Shown in pieces: positions 11,524 to 31,775 of a DNA stretch of 64,000 nucleotides. Both the position numbers and the translations under genes were made by a program. Source of the stretch: Isoetes taiwanensis (Eukaryota > Streptophyta > Lycopodiopsida > Isoetales > Isoetaceae). The stretch covers positions 427,614 through 491,613 of the forward strand of contig JAJEKV010000031.1 of NCBI GenBank assembly GCA_021234155.1. Reading direction: 5' to 3'. The notes beneath the pieces are model-generated. The model worked only from the letters and a program-made list of their open reading frames with translations, had not been told where the DNA came from and ran no database searches. Numbering within the stretch: the first letter of the stretch is position 1; each line of letters opens with the position of its first letter.

Positions 11524-12240
11524 TTAGTAGAACCGTTCCGTTCTATGCCAAGTATGCCTGGAATTGAGATGAGCAAGACGACGATGCCACAATAAGGGAA
11601 GATGGGTGTAATCTGGTGCCATAGACTTTTCTACAAAAAGAGGCAATTCATATATGTTCCCAACTCGGTGTCCTTTTGCAAGAACAGAACCTTGGATGAG
11701 TGTATTGGCTTTATAAAAAAGATCTTCAGTGTCATTGAAAACTACAATCATCCCTGAATCAGCAATGCGAGCAACAGAAAGTAGACTATTTCGCAGATTA
11801 GAAACAAGTAAAGCATCAGGGAGTGATGTGGTTTTACCATGGTGGAAAGGAAGGTCAAAAACTTCTTTTGCTGTGATATCAACTTGAGAATGAGAAGCCA
11901 ATTGGACACCGTGATTATAGAAGAGGAAGGTGTCATATGATCTTTAGAGATACAAGGTTCTTCGAAGAACACTTCTTCCTGGAGAGTAATGGCATCCATG
12001 ATAATGATAGAAGAGGCTTGGGTGAAAATGATCTCAGATAGACAAGCTTCTTCAAGTAGACAATTCTCTTCCTTGATATTCATGGCTTCAAGCATATTTG
12101 CCGATTCAAGAGATTTTGGAGCTGTTATAGAAGATGCAGGAGACAGAGATGAAGATGCAAGACCAGAATTGGATTTGCTAGGGAGATAGGCAAAATGACC
12201 AAAGCCCAGGCAATTTCTGCCAGTGATGACTTTAAGGTGT
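11524..12240 (-). pseudogene. Decayed Copia element, gag zinc knuckle to pre-integrase
   Basis: Reading the minus strand: a degenerate CCHC-like segment (near 12215, GRNCLGFGHFAYLPS), a Ser/Glu-rich spacer, then a frame of 125 codons (11524-11901) with the Copia pattern LLVSNLRNSLLSVARI and the pre-integrase motif LLWHRRLAHLN. It stops soon after, before the integrase core. This fits the gag-protease-integrase junction of a Ty1/Copia polyprotein. Frameshifts separate the parts, and no protease active site was seen. Confidence 0.7.
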
Positions 12241-12571
12241 GAAACTTCGTAAAGTTGCTATATTTTACCATTTTTTAAAATCTGGATTCGATGGTTTACT
12301 AGGATGCGTACGCTAAAGAACTTCATAAAATCGCCAAAATTTGATAATATTGCATCCCAGTTATAGTAAATTCGCCAAATTAATGGATATTTTATAGTAA
12401 AAACCTCAATTTTATGGTAAACCATCCAATTCTACTAAATTTGTTTCTATAAAAATGTTGGAAAAATAGGAAACAATCGCCACCATTTCTATAGTTTAGA
12501 AGCAGCTAGAGGATGATAAAGTCATCACTGATTTCTGTATTGGTTGCATTGAAGGGTACCATTTCTGCCAT

Positions 12572-12921
12572 ATTGGAGCTTTTTTTTTGCAGTGCCTGGA
12601 GATGGAAAATTCTTATCATAAGGGGTAGATATAAGCTAGTAGAAGATGGCGATCTTCCATCAAATAGAGTGTTAAGGTATAAACAAGAACAAGGAAGAGA
12701 TGAAGACAGAAGACGATTGCAGCCACCAACAGAAGAACACTTGATGATTTACGAAAGGAAAAAACATGCCTTATATAAGGCTACAAGATGCTGATTACAG
12801 AGTTTCAGCCTAGATTCGTAGCCTAGATTCGTGGAGAATGTCAGCCTGGATTCATGGAGAATGTCAGCCTAAATTCGTGGAGCAGGTGGAAGTATCCGTT
12901 GGGATGATGCCTCCACGAACA
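12572..12921 (-). repeat. Copia LTR and leader shared between two element fragments
   Basis: On the minus strand an RNase H C-terminus is followed by a purine tract (complement of 12922-12934) and TGTTCGTGG, the expected start of an LTR at 12921. Downstream is a perfect TATA palindrome, CCTTATATAAGG (12769-12780), and a possible gag start ATGGCAGAAATGG at 12571. The region therefore has a pol end on one side and a gag start on the other, as in a head-to-tail pair of elements sharing one LTR. The LTR's inner end and a PBS could not be placed. Confidence 0.5.
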
Positions 12922-12929
12922 CCCCCCCT

Positions 12930-13185
12930 CAAAGATAAGAGGGATCTGACGAATCTGTTGCAGATGTTTCATGAGTTTAACACTAGGAAGGGCCTTAGTG
13001 AGCATGTCAGCAGCCATATCCTCAGTGCAGCAGTAGAAGAGCTGAAGAAATCCTTGATCAACAAGATTGCAAACAACATGATATTTTATATCCACATGTT
13101 TCATGCGCTGATGCATCACGGGATTGTGGGAAATATAGGTGACTGCATAATAGCTACATGAAATATCCTGCAAAGGTGTGCTCAA
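12930..13185 (-). pseudogene. Copia RNase H C-terminus
   Basis: The minus-strand frame contains HQRMKHVDIKYHVVCNLV, then CCTEDMAADMLTKALP, the standard end of Copia RNase H (KHIDI..H..R, then DMxTKxL), and it ends next to the polypurine tract of the adjacent LTR. No upstream reverse transcriptase was found on this strand, so the element is truncated. Confidence 0.8.
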
Positions 13186-13399
13186 AGAAAGATTAAAGTG
13201 TCAGACTTGAGAAGATAACATTTGTTTCTTTGAATAGAGGTTTTTAAAAGGGGGATAAAGCGAGGAACATATCAAACATTTGAAGAGATTCAAAATGGAA
13301 AATTCAAAGATTGTAAGGATACCAACGATTAGAGGGCAAAAGTTATCCTAGGAGCAATGTGCTAAAATAGAGGAAGAAGTGAAAGAAATGCTAAACATC

Positions 13400-13940
13400 C
13401 TTTAAATAGAATTTATAAGACGTCTTATATACTTAGCAAACAACATTCGTCGAGATATTTCATTTGCCATAAATGTGCTTAGTAGATTTTGACAAAATCC
13501 AGGAAAACTTGAGGTTCCTAAATGGTACTTTGGATGAACGACTTGTGTACAAAGCAAGCGAAATGGCATTGCAAGCATTCGCAGGCGCGGATTGGGCTGG
13601 CAATTTTTGGACACACAGAAGTCTACTTCAAGTTATGCCATATTTCTTGGGAGCAATATCAGTTCATGGAGAAGAAAAAGGCAAGCTACGAATACCAATG
13701 TCTTTTGTAGAGGTTAAGTATAGCTTCATCTCTAGCCTCGAAAAAAATAATTTGGTTGAGGTGGTTATTGGATAAACTAGATTCCAGACAAATTAATCCA
13801 ACCAAGCTTTTCAGTAGTAGCATGAGTTGCATTGAAATTCTGAAGAATCTTATCCTACATGAGAGGACTAAGCACATAGAATTAGGCATCCATTCATCAG
13901 AGATTAGATGGACTAGTGAATACCCCATCAATAGATAACA
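13400..13940 (+). pseudogene. Decayed Copia reverse transcriptase/RNase H remnant
   Basis: Plus-strand frames with shifts read RLIYLANNIRRDISFAINV, LSRF, then ADWAGN, then in another frame STSSYAIFLGSNISSWRRK, and finally HERTKHIELGIH. These are the linker and RNase H motifs of Copia pol in correct order. Multiple frameshifts and stops show that it is dead. Its orientation is opposite to the Copia pieces at 11.5-13.2 kb, so it is a separate insertion. Confidence 0.75.
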
Positions 13941-13991
13941 GAGAAGAAGTTTGTTGCAACTTCATTATCAATTACAACTGAATATATTGCC

Positions 13992-14114
13992 CATCGCGTT
14001 GGTGGTCTAGTGGTAAGGCCTTAGATTGGGGTGATCCTCACCAGGGTTCAAAACCCACTGGCTACCATCGGGTGGGAGACGTGGGTGGGTGCAAGTCCCA
14101 CCAACCATGCCTTC

Positions 14115-14149
<35 letters not shown>
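13992..14149 (+). mobile_element. tRNA-derived SINE with poly(A) tail and target duplication
   Basis: A tRNA-like head has an A-box-like segment (TGGTCTAGTGGTAAGG, 14006-14021) and a B box (GGTTCAAAACC at 14045). A short body follows and a run of about 30 A residues (14119-14149) ends it. The flanks repeat ACTGAATAT(A/T)TTG on both sides (about 13977-13989 and 14149-14161). These are the hallmarks of a plant SINE transcribed by RNA polymerase III and mobilised by LINE machinery. Confidence 0.85.
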
Positions 14150-14151
<2 letters not shown>

Positions 14152-14159
14152 GAATATTT

Positions 14160-14316
14160 GGCTGCGTGGAATAAATGCAAAATCAATCTCAAGGATATCC
14201 TTATTCTAACTCTCTTTCTATGCAGCCATCAGATTATATCGCTGCGTGGAATAAATGCAAAATCAATCTAAGGATATCCTTATTCTAACTCTCTTTCTAT
14301 GCAGCCATCAGATTAA
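14160..14316. repeat. Tandem duplication of a ~78-bp unit
   Basis: The unit beginning GGCTGCGTGGAATAAATGC and ending CAGCCATCAGATTA is present twice in direct orientation (about 14160-14237 and 14240-14316), differing at only a few bases. The first copy abuts the SINE target duplication. Non-coding. Confidence 0.8.
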
Positions 14317-14907
14317 ATCCATCCCATGTGAATTTGACAAGGGAAAACTAGAAAATGTGGCCATATAGGTGAATTTTGAGAGTAAATAGGTGAATTCTAG
14401 ATTTGCACCAATAGATGAATGCCAAGAGCAAAAGAAGAAGAAATACAGGTATCTCAATTTGGATGCCTCCACCAAAAGTTCCAAAAAAAACTAATAAGTA
14501 CCGTGATAAGAAATACCTTCTATTTACCAAGTCCATCTTGTATTTTACCATCTTCAATTTCCTAAACCATTGAGTATTTGCCATACCTAGAAACCCTAAT
14601 TTCAATATATTAATCGTATAAAATACGTCAAAACCCTAATATCATCATATAATATAAGAATTTGCAGTAAAAAGACTCGAAATTGCATCCCTAAAACTTT
14701 ACGTCCCAAACCATTGAAAAATTAGGCGACAACGATGATGAGGACGTGCAACATTAGAGGCATACTGTTGTGAATGAATGCGCATTATTTGTGAGCAACT
14801 TTTCTAATATATAAACAAAGATTTTGGAGTGGCAAGGATTTTTTGTCCCTAAATACGGCTACAATTATAATTACAATATAGTTATAATTAAGGTCGTAAA
14901 GGAGGTG
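14317..14907. other. Intergenic region downstream of the CER1-like gene
   Basis: AT-rich sequence with no supported gene. It should contain the 3' UTR and polyadenylation site of the minus-strand CER1-like gene ending at 14908; I could not place the cleavage site. Confidence 0.4.
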
Positions 14908-23934
<9,027 letters not shown>

Positions 23935-24833
23935 CTCGACACTAGTCCTTGAGTTCGGGTGCAAGACAAATGATTAAAACAAAGTCTTTTTAAAGGTAAT
24001 TTTAGAAGTATTGGATGATCATATACATGCTATAGTTGCAATAATCCAGAAAGATGAAAAGGCCATGCACTTGTTGTTCAATCATGAAGCCGAACAACTC
24101 AAGCCTAACCACTAATATTTATTTATTTCGTCTCACATCATTTATAATGGTCCCACTTTTGATTATATTGGAGATTCTACATTCTCATGGAACCAACCAT
24201 ACTCTATTTTCTTCTGGTCTAGGTCAAGGTCAAGGTGATGCAGTTCCCATGTGATAGCGGGTCTTTGACTTTGTCTTGTCTATTATCGAATCATCCGATG
24301 AAGAACGAGCAAGCAACCTACCCATAACGCCGGTGAAGATTGAATAAAGCCAGTTTCTCTGTTAAAGAAGGACTCTAGATTGTCCATTGCATGCAAACAT
24401 GCATCTTTGGACTTTGGCTTCAACCTCACTATTTTGCAGTCAAAGTCTGGCTCATGGGAACGTGCTCTTAAATAAAGATAAAAGGGCATGCATTTGTTGT
24501 TCAATCACGAACAAGCCTAACCACTAATATTTATTTATTTCATCTTATATCATTTATGATGGTCCCATTTCTTATTATGTTTGAGATTTTATGCCATAAT
24601 TGATATCTTGTAAGTAGGGCTCCAAAAATATTTTAAGCTCTACCAGATAAATTGCCACCTATATAAAATATATATCGGATATAATATATAACATGATAAA
24701 AATCTATTGGATTTTACATTAAGCTATGTTATTTTCTATCGAAAATTTTCTAGCACCTAAAATTTAGAACGGGAATTTTTAGTTTGAACGAGACAAACAA
24801 AGGGGCTTATTGGGTATTTTTCGAACCATGCTT
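23935..24833. other. Upstream region of the CER1-like gene with a ~125-bp direct repeat
   Basis: The start codon at 23934 lies about 120 bp from the first copy of a direct repeat, 24057-24183. A second copy at about 24481-24600 shares ATGCA(C/T)TTGTTGTTCAATCA and CTAACCACTAATATTTATTT. I could not identify a TATA box or transcription start with confidence. Confidence 0.5.
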
Positions 24834-24886
24834 GTAAGGGCTTCGGCAGCGGCTTTGGCTGACTCGTGGGCCGCCGAAGCCCTTAC
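24834..24886. repeat. GC-rich inverted repeat (hairpin) in AT-rich DNA
   Basis: GTAAGGGCTTCGGC (24834-24847) pairs perfectly with GCCGAAGCCCTTAC (24873-24886), leaving a 25-nt interior that starts AGCGG and ends GGCC. No coding context. It could be a MITE remnant. Confidence 0.75.
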
Positions 24887-25612
24887 ACACAATAAAAAAG
24901 CCATACATGATATCACTTGACGTGTAGATGTAATCTTTATTTTTTAGATAACATATTTGATCTTCCAAAAATGAGGTGTTGCGCATAGTGGGTTGCCCTC
25001 CGGTGCTGTCCCAGGGGTGTGTTTCCAAACTAGGAATAAGTTAATGCGGTCTTGTGCGATTTTTATTATTACAAGAAAATTATCGCGACAAATTTAAAAT
25101 GACAATTTGCCTAGCCCCGCCATAAGACTATGCCCAATCTTTGCTTGACAATGAATGTAACCTTAAACCTACCCATATGGGCACTTGTTTTATAATGACC
25201 AATTACAAACAACCTATGCTTTTCTATGTTTGTTAGCAACAAATAAAACAAAATAAGAAGTTTTGATGGTACAATGACATCCACCTGCTGTACATCACGA
25301 GGAAGGATGCTAAAAAAGTTTTAAAGATTGAGACAATTGATCTACTTCTCTAAATAATGGGGTTCTCTTGAGAAATACCTCGAGATTGAGGTGGTTCTAT
25401 GGTTCCCTAAATAACAATGGAAGTTTCTTCAGAGATACCTCAAGATTGAGGGTTCCCATGGTTTCTCATTAACAATGCGATTCTCTTGATAAAATCCTAG
25501 GTATGGACTCCACATAGGGGGAACAAGGCCACATAACAACCATATGTGAGAAAGTCACAATGCAATCTGCACCATTTGTTTTGATCAAATTCAGTAAAAA
25601 CCAAAAGAAAAG
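24887..25612. other. Intergenic, no gene recognised
   Basis: AT-rich. A short unit containing TTCTCTTGAGAAATACCTC(G/A)AGATTGAGG-like sequence recurs around 25360-25460 about two to three times in direct orientation. No coding potential seen. Confidence 0.4.
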
Positions 25613-26165
25613 AATAGAATAGAATAGAGTTTTTATCGTCCACGGAGACTAATTGGCCTATGGGACCCAAACAAGAGGTGAAGCAAGCGTATTACTGTCC
25701 GGGTTAAAAAATCCCCTCCCCGCCCCGAAGGGTTGTTTGGGAAAAAACTGTGACAAGAATAGGTTTGCTGTCAAACTATACAAATACAAATACAAATATA
25801 TATCATGGGGGACAGAAATATGTACATGTATCAGGTAAGTGCCCGAGGACTGATCTCGACGATCCATGATCTCTTGAAGATATGATCCCAACCTCCGTAT
25901 CGAGCTCGTGCTCAGCATCTCATGCAGGGGCTGGCCAGGACGAACCGGCTCAGCATAGCGTATCTGAATGTCATCATATATCGGACAACTCTAAAGGGTA
26001 TGGCATTCGTCTCCCACAACTTCAACCTGGCAGTGATGACAAAGCCTCTCCTGATGCGGCTCCCCAATCCATCTTCCCGTCTCAATCCGGAGATGGTGTG
26101 CAATGGATCTGCGCTTTCTCATGGGTAGAATCATGGCATAGTTTATCAATGCCAACGCTATAAGA
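25613..26165 (-). pseudogene. 5'-truncated LINE with knuckle module, 3' UTR and (TTCTA)n tail
   Basis: The minus strand near 26065-25985 reads RIETGRWIGEP, RLCHHCQVEVVGDECHTL, the same C-terminal module as at 10.6 kb. The 3' UTR then ends in CTCCGTGGACGATAAAAA and a short (TTCTA)n tail (plus strand 25613-25630, AGAATAGAATAG). The last about 80 bp closely match the end of the LINE at 36.9 kb. The 5' boundary is approximate because a second LINE end begins just upstream. Confidence 0.75.
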
Positions 26166-26189
26166 CAACAAACATAACAACATGGTTGG

Positions 26190-26290
26190 ATGGATCGATG
26201 GATGGATGGGGTTAACGGAGATCGAATTGGCCATGGGATCCAAACAACAAAAGGGGCATAGAAGCCCAAAAAGTACACGGAAAAGATAAT
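26190..26290 (-). pseudogene. Very short LINE 3' end with (CATC)n tail
   Basis: On the minus strand, GTTTGGATCCCATGGCC and an AATTCGATCTCCGTTAAC segment match the last bases of the same LINE family, followed by (CATC)n (plus strand GATGGATGGATGG, 26191-26219). Only about 80 bp of the element remains. Its tail unit differs from those of the neighbouring copies. Confidence 0.55.
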
Positions 26291-26824
26291 GCAAATGCTA
26301 ACAAGGACACAAATGATTTGTGATATTAAGCGTGTTGAAAGAAGAATCCCATTCGAACTAATATATACATCATATATTTCATCATATTGTACGCCGCACA
26401 TCCTGTGAGAGCTATTTTTCATATTTTATGGTCCTTCCAATTAGACCACAAACACCCTCGAGTATTATATGATATGCCATTGGTTATTGCTTATTCAAAA
26501 AATGAATTTCGGTTTGTTTACTTTGATTTGATTGATTACACCTTGAAGGTCTAGGTCGTTCCGCTATCCATAAGCTCTTAAAAGCTTTCTTAATTCAAGC
26601 TCTCTTTTTCGCATATTTAGCGTCAAGATTTTATATAGGAAGCTTTTCTATGCAGATCAAGCAAGGTGGAAATATGCAAATTTGAGACATGTTTGCTAAT
26701 GGCATAATTAAAAATAGTGTAGGTTGAAAGGTGTCCATGGCGCAAAAATGCGAAAAGCATGTTGCCATAAGATAGAATGAACAAAGAAACACAATGCAGA
26801 CTTAGAATTTATGTGTAGATGTAG

Positions 26825-27169
26825 TTATTTTGTTGTAAGTGTTTCCTTGAAAGTAATTAAATTATATCTTTCGAAAGAAAAACTAAACTTAGGGGCGCCA
26901 AAGTTGACACACAACCCTCCATACATACGTTTAAATCGTCTTTTTGTTGGAAGGAACGCATGTGCCATAAGAATATGACATCCAAATCGAAAGGAATAAG
27001 GTGTATGCGCTTTTAATTGAACGACATTTAAATAAAAAGAGATATGGCCATGATAGCACTCCAACCAGCCATGCCATAAAAAACAACCGTCAGAATTGGA
27101 TCTGAATAGATAGAACATGCATAACTCAACAAGGTAGTTGCTGAATGGCAAAACAATGGCTTCAAGCAA
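26825..27169 (-). pseudogene. Possible Copia integrase C-terminal remnant
   Basis: A minus-strand frame of 114 codons reads WLECYHGHISFYLNVVQLKA, then FRFGCHILMAHAFLPTKRR, then MYGGLCVNFGAPKFSF. The order (aromatic-rich segment, FGC, then a G-hydrophobic-V-x-F-x-x-P segment) resembles the Copia region between integrase core and reverse transcriptase. Similarity is weak and from memory; no other Copia domain is adjacent. Confidence 0.4.
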
Positions 27170-27812
27170 GGGGCCTTGAATTCAATCTCCTATGGTGGTG
27201 ATCCAATGCCATTCTCCAACAAGCAAAGCTTTTTCAACTTTTTAGATATTAGATGGTATATGCATTCATACGGTCAGTTAACCTTGAAGCAGATCCTGTA
27301 TAAACAATGACAACTGAGGATTCTAGAAGCATGTAGTAGTTGCAAATATAAGGTGCCATATCTTCAAACTCTTATATACATTTTCCCAGATAGCAACCAA
27401 AAGCTTGTGTTCAAATTATGTACGCCCGATTTAGGTTAGGGTCCCAAGAATGGAAACCCCCCAAATTTTCTTCCCATGGAAACCTCCCCAGCTTTCAGCT
27501 GAGCTTTCAACCCCTGAAACTACAAGTGTGAGACAATTGCCAAATAACTATGTGTGTTTTATGATTATGAAAAGGCAACATGTGTTCTTTACAAACGGAC
27601 ATCTATGCAACTAACAACTATGAAATTTGCATTATTGTAGCATGAAGAAACTTTAATATGCTTCAAGCATGCAAGCATATGAATCTACTTGCAGTAGAGG
27701 CCTCTTGAATGCAATCCCTAAGGCAATGAACAATGAAACACATGCATGCAAGGAACATGTGCTCTTCTTCAACGTCAAACTCCACGCACAACTTTCCCTT
27801 TCTCTTTGTCAT
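27170..27812. other. Intergenic, nothing recognised
   Basis: AT-rich sequence without domain-bearing frames or clear repeats. Confidence 0.4.
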
Positions 27813-28805
27813 CCTACAACTCTAGGCATAAATAATTCACGATGCTAATCTTTGCAAACCTAAAAAGTTGAGCTTCTATCTGGAATGGAGCATACAACCA
27901 CAGGAGCATAGATGCACATGCCAAATGGTTATTCTGTTATAGAAGAAAAGAACGAAGTGCTTATACTAAAAGCATCTATATAAACAGGAATCTACAGAAC
28001 AAAAATTTGAATGGTAAATTATCTTTCAGGAGGAGTGAGTAAAATCATAAGAAAAGTTTATGCATATTATATAAGTTCCAAGATGTTGTAAGATAAATTT
28101 AGTAGTACAATATGAAAGAAGTGGTGAACTCACCATACTTTTCTCTAAGGTTCACAAATGTCAGGCTATATCAAAGGGTATGGAGCTAGAAGCCCGAGGG
28201 ATTCCATAAAACATTAGTCATCGCCTCTTATGGACTTGAGGGTCTTAATTAAAGTATTATATAATGTAGCAGTAGTTTATTATGAGTTAAGCTGGTAATG
28301 GAATAATGACCATGATACTTTACTTCTCTTTGATGCTGCAATTCCTAGGGATGGTCACAATTGATTGTTAGAGTAAGGTGTCTATGATTGAATTGTGTTG
28401 GTGCATAGAGCACATATGGTGTCCTATAAGGAATACACAGCTCTTTATAGATCCTTGTTCTCCTTCTTCTAACCTTTGTATACTAACTTACTGGCAGCAA
28501 TGTAGCTTTTGCAGATATATAGAGTACCTTCATCCACTATGTTTTTATATTTCTAGATTCTATACAAGATTATAAATGCTAGTTGAATGTTGTCCTACTA
28601 GATTCTTGTCTCTGTAGATTCTTGTTTATATAGATGCTTTTAGGACTTAGCATAAGCACTTGGTTCTTTTCTTCTATAAAAGAACAGAACCATTGCGTCT
28701 GTGCATCTATGCTCATGTGACTGTGTGCTCCATTCTAGATAGAAGCTCAGCCTTCTAGGTTTGCAAAGGTTAGCATCATGAATTATTTATGCATAGAATT
28801 GTAGG
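27813..28805. mobile_element. Large inverted repeat (~190-bp arms) around ~610 bp
   Basis: The left arm 27813-27999 (starting CCTACAACTCTAGGCATAAA) and right arm 28611-28805 (ending TATGCATAGAATTGTAGG) are inverted copies over nearly their whole length at roughly 80-85% identity by eye, with small indels. The interior shows no coding domain. This is the form of a foldback or long-TIR non-autonomous DNA transposon, or an inverted local duplication. No target duplication was found at the arm ends. Confidence 0.7.
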
Positions 28806-30445
28806 AAATGCAGAAATGCTTATCCCTTATGGTTAACAACAGTGATGTGTGAGATCTGGTTAGGCTTCTAATGGATTCTGAACAGTTTTTTAAATGATTT
28901 CCAATCACTCGGGAGACATACTTGGATAGACTTTGCCTTCTATTCTATTCTATTCTATTCTTAGGCATGTTGCATATTCCTGCCTATTCAAATATGGATC
29001 TCCAGAGGGAGATCCATTCCATTGTCAGCAGTGACATTTTTGTTAATCATCTCTTGTCACAAAATTACCTCTTGTCACAGCAAATACTGTTTTGTCAATC
29101 TTGTCTGTTCGTTATCCAATGGATAAAGTTTCTTGCTATGTATCTGATAATAGTCCTTCCATGTTAACATTTGATAGGGTTTTTGAGATTTCACAATTTG
29201 CAAGAGAGCAGGTACCCTTTTTTGAAAAAATGAGCCTCCTGCTTCAGAGGGATATGCTTTGCCTATAAAACCGATTGGTTAAAGGACCAAGTGCAACACT
29301 CTTTTGTTAAGGAATGGCGTACCATGAAGGTATGCATTTGAAAGTATCATCCATTCATTTATTCTGTACTTGTATTTATTGGCTTTTATATGCAGAGAGA
29401 ATGCCAAAGGAAATTATTTATTTATGATGGTTTTGCTTTATAACAGCTGGCATGTTGTGGTTTACTTTTTGCAAGTTCAGGGATCATCTGAGCAAGTTCC
29501 TAACTCTGCAAAAGACCGTCTGAGCAAGTTTTCTGCCCCATTATGATCTTTTGTAGTGCGTCTCAGATTATGTTTGGTATATGTATAATCAAACATAGAA
29601 GTAATGCCCCATTTAAGGTTGAGAATGCCTTTGGTTCCAGGTGACGACATAATTCGACACTTCTAACTTTGTAAGCAAGCTTTCTATCTTGTTTAAGACA
29701 ATCTAACTGCCCAAAATGCATGCACACTTTGCCCTAGAATGGTGATCCAGCTACATCGAATCACATGCATTTGTTTCAAAACCTTCCAGGGGATTTGTCC
29801 AGAAAAATTTTGGACAATAGAAAAATATTGGAGGATTTTCATACAGGGGTAAGAAACATGAAACGAGGCAGAGCTTGTGGTTTGAACAAATACAGGAAGA
29901 TATTAGGCAATTTGTTATTGCCCATCTAGATTTTCTCAGTTGGATGCCCAACGAATATCAATTCCATCAATTCCATACCACTAGTACTTCTTTTTGGAGT
30001 CAAATATGTGGTGTACATGAATAGAGCTTAGATTTATGGTATACATGAGCTTTTATGCTGAGGGGAAGTATGAATTCCATTTCTTCATATTTAGATGTAT
30101 CGGAATTTGAATGATTTGGGATTGGGGTTCTTTGTTGTTGGGAATTGCAATTATCTTGTACAAGCATCTATCTATCCCCCAACTTGGGTTGTAGAATTTG
30201 CATTATGTACTCATTCTATTAGATGATGATTTCTAATGTAACTATTCTTTCCTCAATCTAATCCTGATTTTTATATCCTGATTTTGCTAGCCTTGAAAAG
30301 TTTGATTCTGACAATAAGATACCAAATGATATACTCGAAAGGTCTTAGCTTTGACAACTCGTTATTCTTTGCTACTATAGGCAACTGGCTATAGATTATA
30401 GTATTAAGTGTGTAGCTGTGCAAAAATCATCTTTCTGATTGAAAA
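28806..30445. other. Intergenic, no gene recognised
   Basis: Frames such as 28922-29167 are short and without domains. A (TTCTA)n stretch at 28938-28965 resembles the LINE tails elsewhere, but the sequence before it does not match that LINE's 3' end. A lone exon cannot be excluded. Confidence 0.35.
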
Positions 30446-30539
30446 TTGAGGAGGAAACTACAAAAGGATCTGAACGAACAACAAGACTCTCAAGTCATTC
30501 TTTACATTGCCAGTTTTTCATACTCTCATTGCTTTCCAT

Positions 30540-30719
30540 ATGGCAGGGCCAATGACAATTTGGAATGTCTTGCCCGCAAAAATAAGCACAGCCCCTCCGC
30601 CTCTCTCTTGGGAAACTGCTGCTCTAATCTTCTTTGGAATCATTTCTATCTTGAGGGTCAGTGGAGCGTTGCTTTTCAGGAATGGCAATACAGACAGCTC
30701 CAAAAGTTGGCCAGAGTAA
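30540..30719 (+). CDS. Candidate 59-aa single-span membrane protein
   Basis: The frame starts MAGPMTIWNVLPAKI, has a proline-rich stretch (TAPPPLSW), one hydrophobic helix of about 20 residues (AALIFFGIISILR and on) and a short polar tail ending KSWPE before TAA. This layout is that of small one-helix organellar subunits; the plant complex I accessory subunit NDUFA3/B9 is one possibility I considered from memory, unverified. The frame is open 33 nt further upstream. A pyrimidine-rich stretch just before the ATG ends in CAG, so this could instead be an exon. GAGTAAG at the end could be a donor overlapping the stop. Confidence 0.35.
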   Translation: MAGPMTIWNVLPAKISTAPPPLSWETAALIFFGIISILRVSGALLFRNGNTDSSKSWPE

Positions 30720-31775
30720 GAACACTGCTGTCATGTCACAATTTTGTTTTAAATACCATGAGAGGAGCTGAAACAATTTATTATCAAATTTTACAGTGGA
30801 TTTGAACCACCTTATGATCCATTTGCCTACTCAAGGTCTTCTTTCAATGTGATCCAAATGCTTTAGAATGTAAAAATTCTGATAGACCAAGATTTCCTCC
30901 AACACCACAGAGACTAACCTTATTCAAGTAGGAAGGGATCTTCTCTTTGTAAGCAATGGATCAGTATGGGATTTTTGTGAAATTTTATCAGAAACAAGAA
31001 GAGATAGACATCCGTTATAGGGCTTGAATCTTCCAATCTGCTTTCTTTTTTAAGCCGAACCAAAGTGCATTTGCTTGATGCAAGGCTTTTCAACAGCAGC
31101 ATGTAGCATGATGGCAAAACCAAAGTGCATTTTGATTGACAAATTCAAGGCCTTTGAACGAGCAGCATGTAGTATGCAGAGAGATGGCAAAATCTGAATA
31201 CCTTAGTGTTATATAGCCTTTTCTGCACCAGAATCTTTTCAGCACCACAAGAAGATGAGCTTGAATAGACTTTGGGAAACCATTTGATAATAAATGTTCA
31301 TCCATTGTTATGATATGCAGAATCTCGTGTTCTAATCTTTTCATATAAAACCATGTCATACGTTAAACACAAGGCTAAGGAACCTGGATATTGGCCCTGC
31401 AGATGAGTCATTCTTCCTTATCTTCTTATTCTGATCCCACATTGGAGAAGTCTTGAAGTTAACAAAAAATGTGGCATTGAATTGCACTCATTTTTCAGAG
31501 TCCTTGTTGCTGTCACCATGTTTGCCCTGTGAAGCTCCATTTGGGGTAGCAAACCGCCTTATTCCTTCAGCTACACGAAGTCATGTTTGTTAATGTCCAG
31601 CAACCCACAAAAATAAAAGATTTAAATAATTTGAACTTACTTGGAGCCCTTCATATGTACTTCCTGAAGGCATTACTTTGATCAAGCTATTCCTGTGTTT
31701 GGCACTTTCAATGCCCATGCCCTGGACATGCCCATGGCTGTAATTGATGAAACCCCCATTTGTTTGACCCATAAT
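30720..31775. other. Downstream flank of the PPR gene, with a ~65-bp direct repeat
   Basis: No supported gene. A unit starting CCAAAGTGCATTT and ending GATGGCAAAA occurs twice in tandem (about 31060-31120 and 31121-31190) with small differences. The first 200 bp left of the PPR stop codon (minus-strand 3' side) lacks an obvious polyadenylation signal. Confidence 0.4.

Noticed and set aside
11400-11560. GTTCCGT/ACGGAAC cluster as a foldback element
   Set aside because: The pairs are short and irregular; no consistent arms could be drawn.
28938-28965. (TTCTA)n as another plus-strand LINE tail
   Set aside because: The preceding bases do not match the conserved LINE 3' end.
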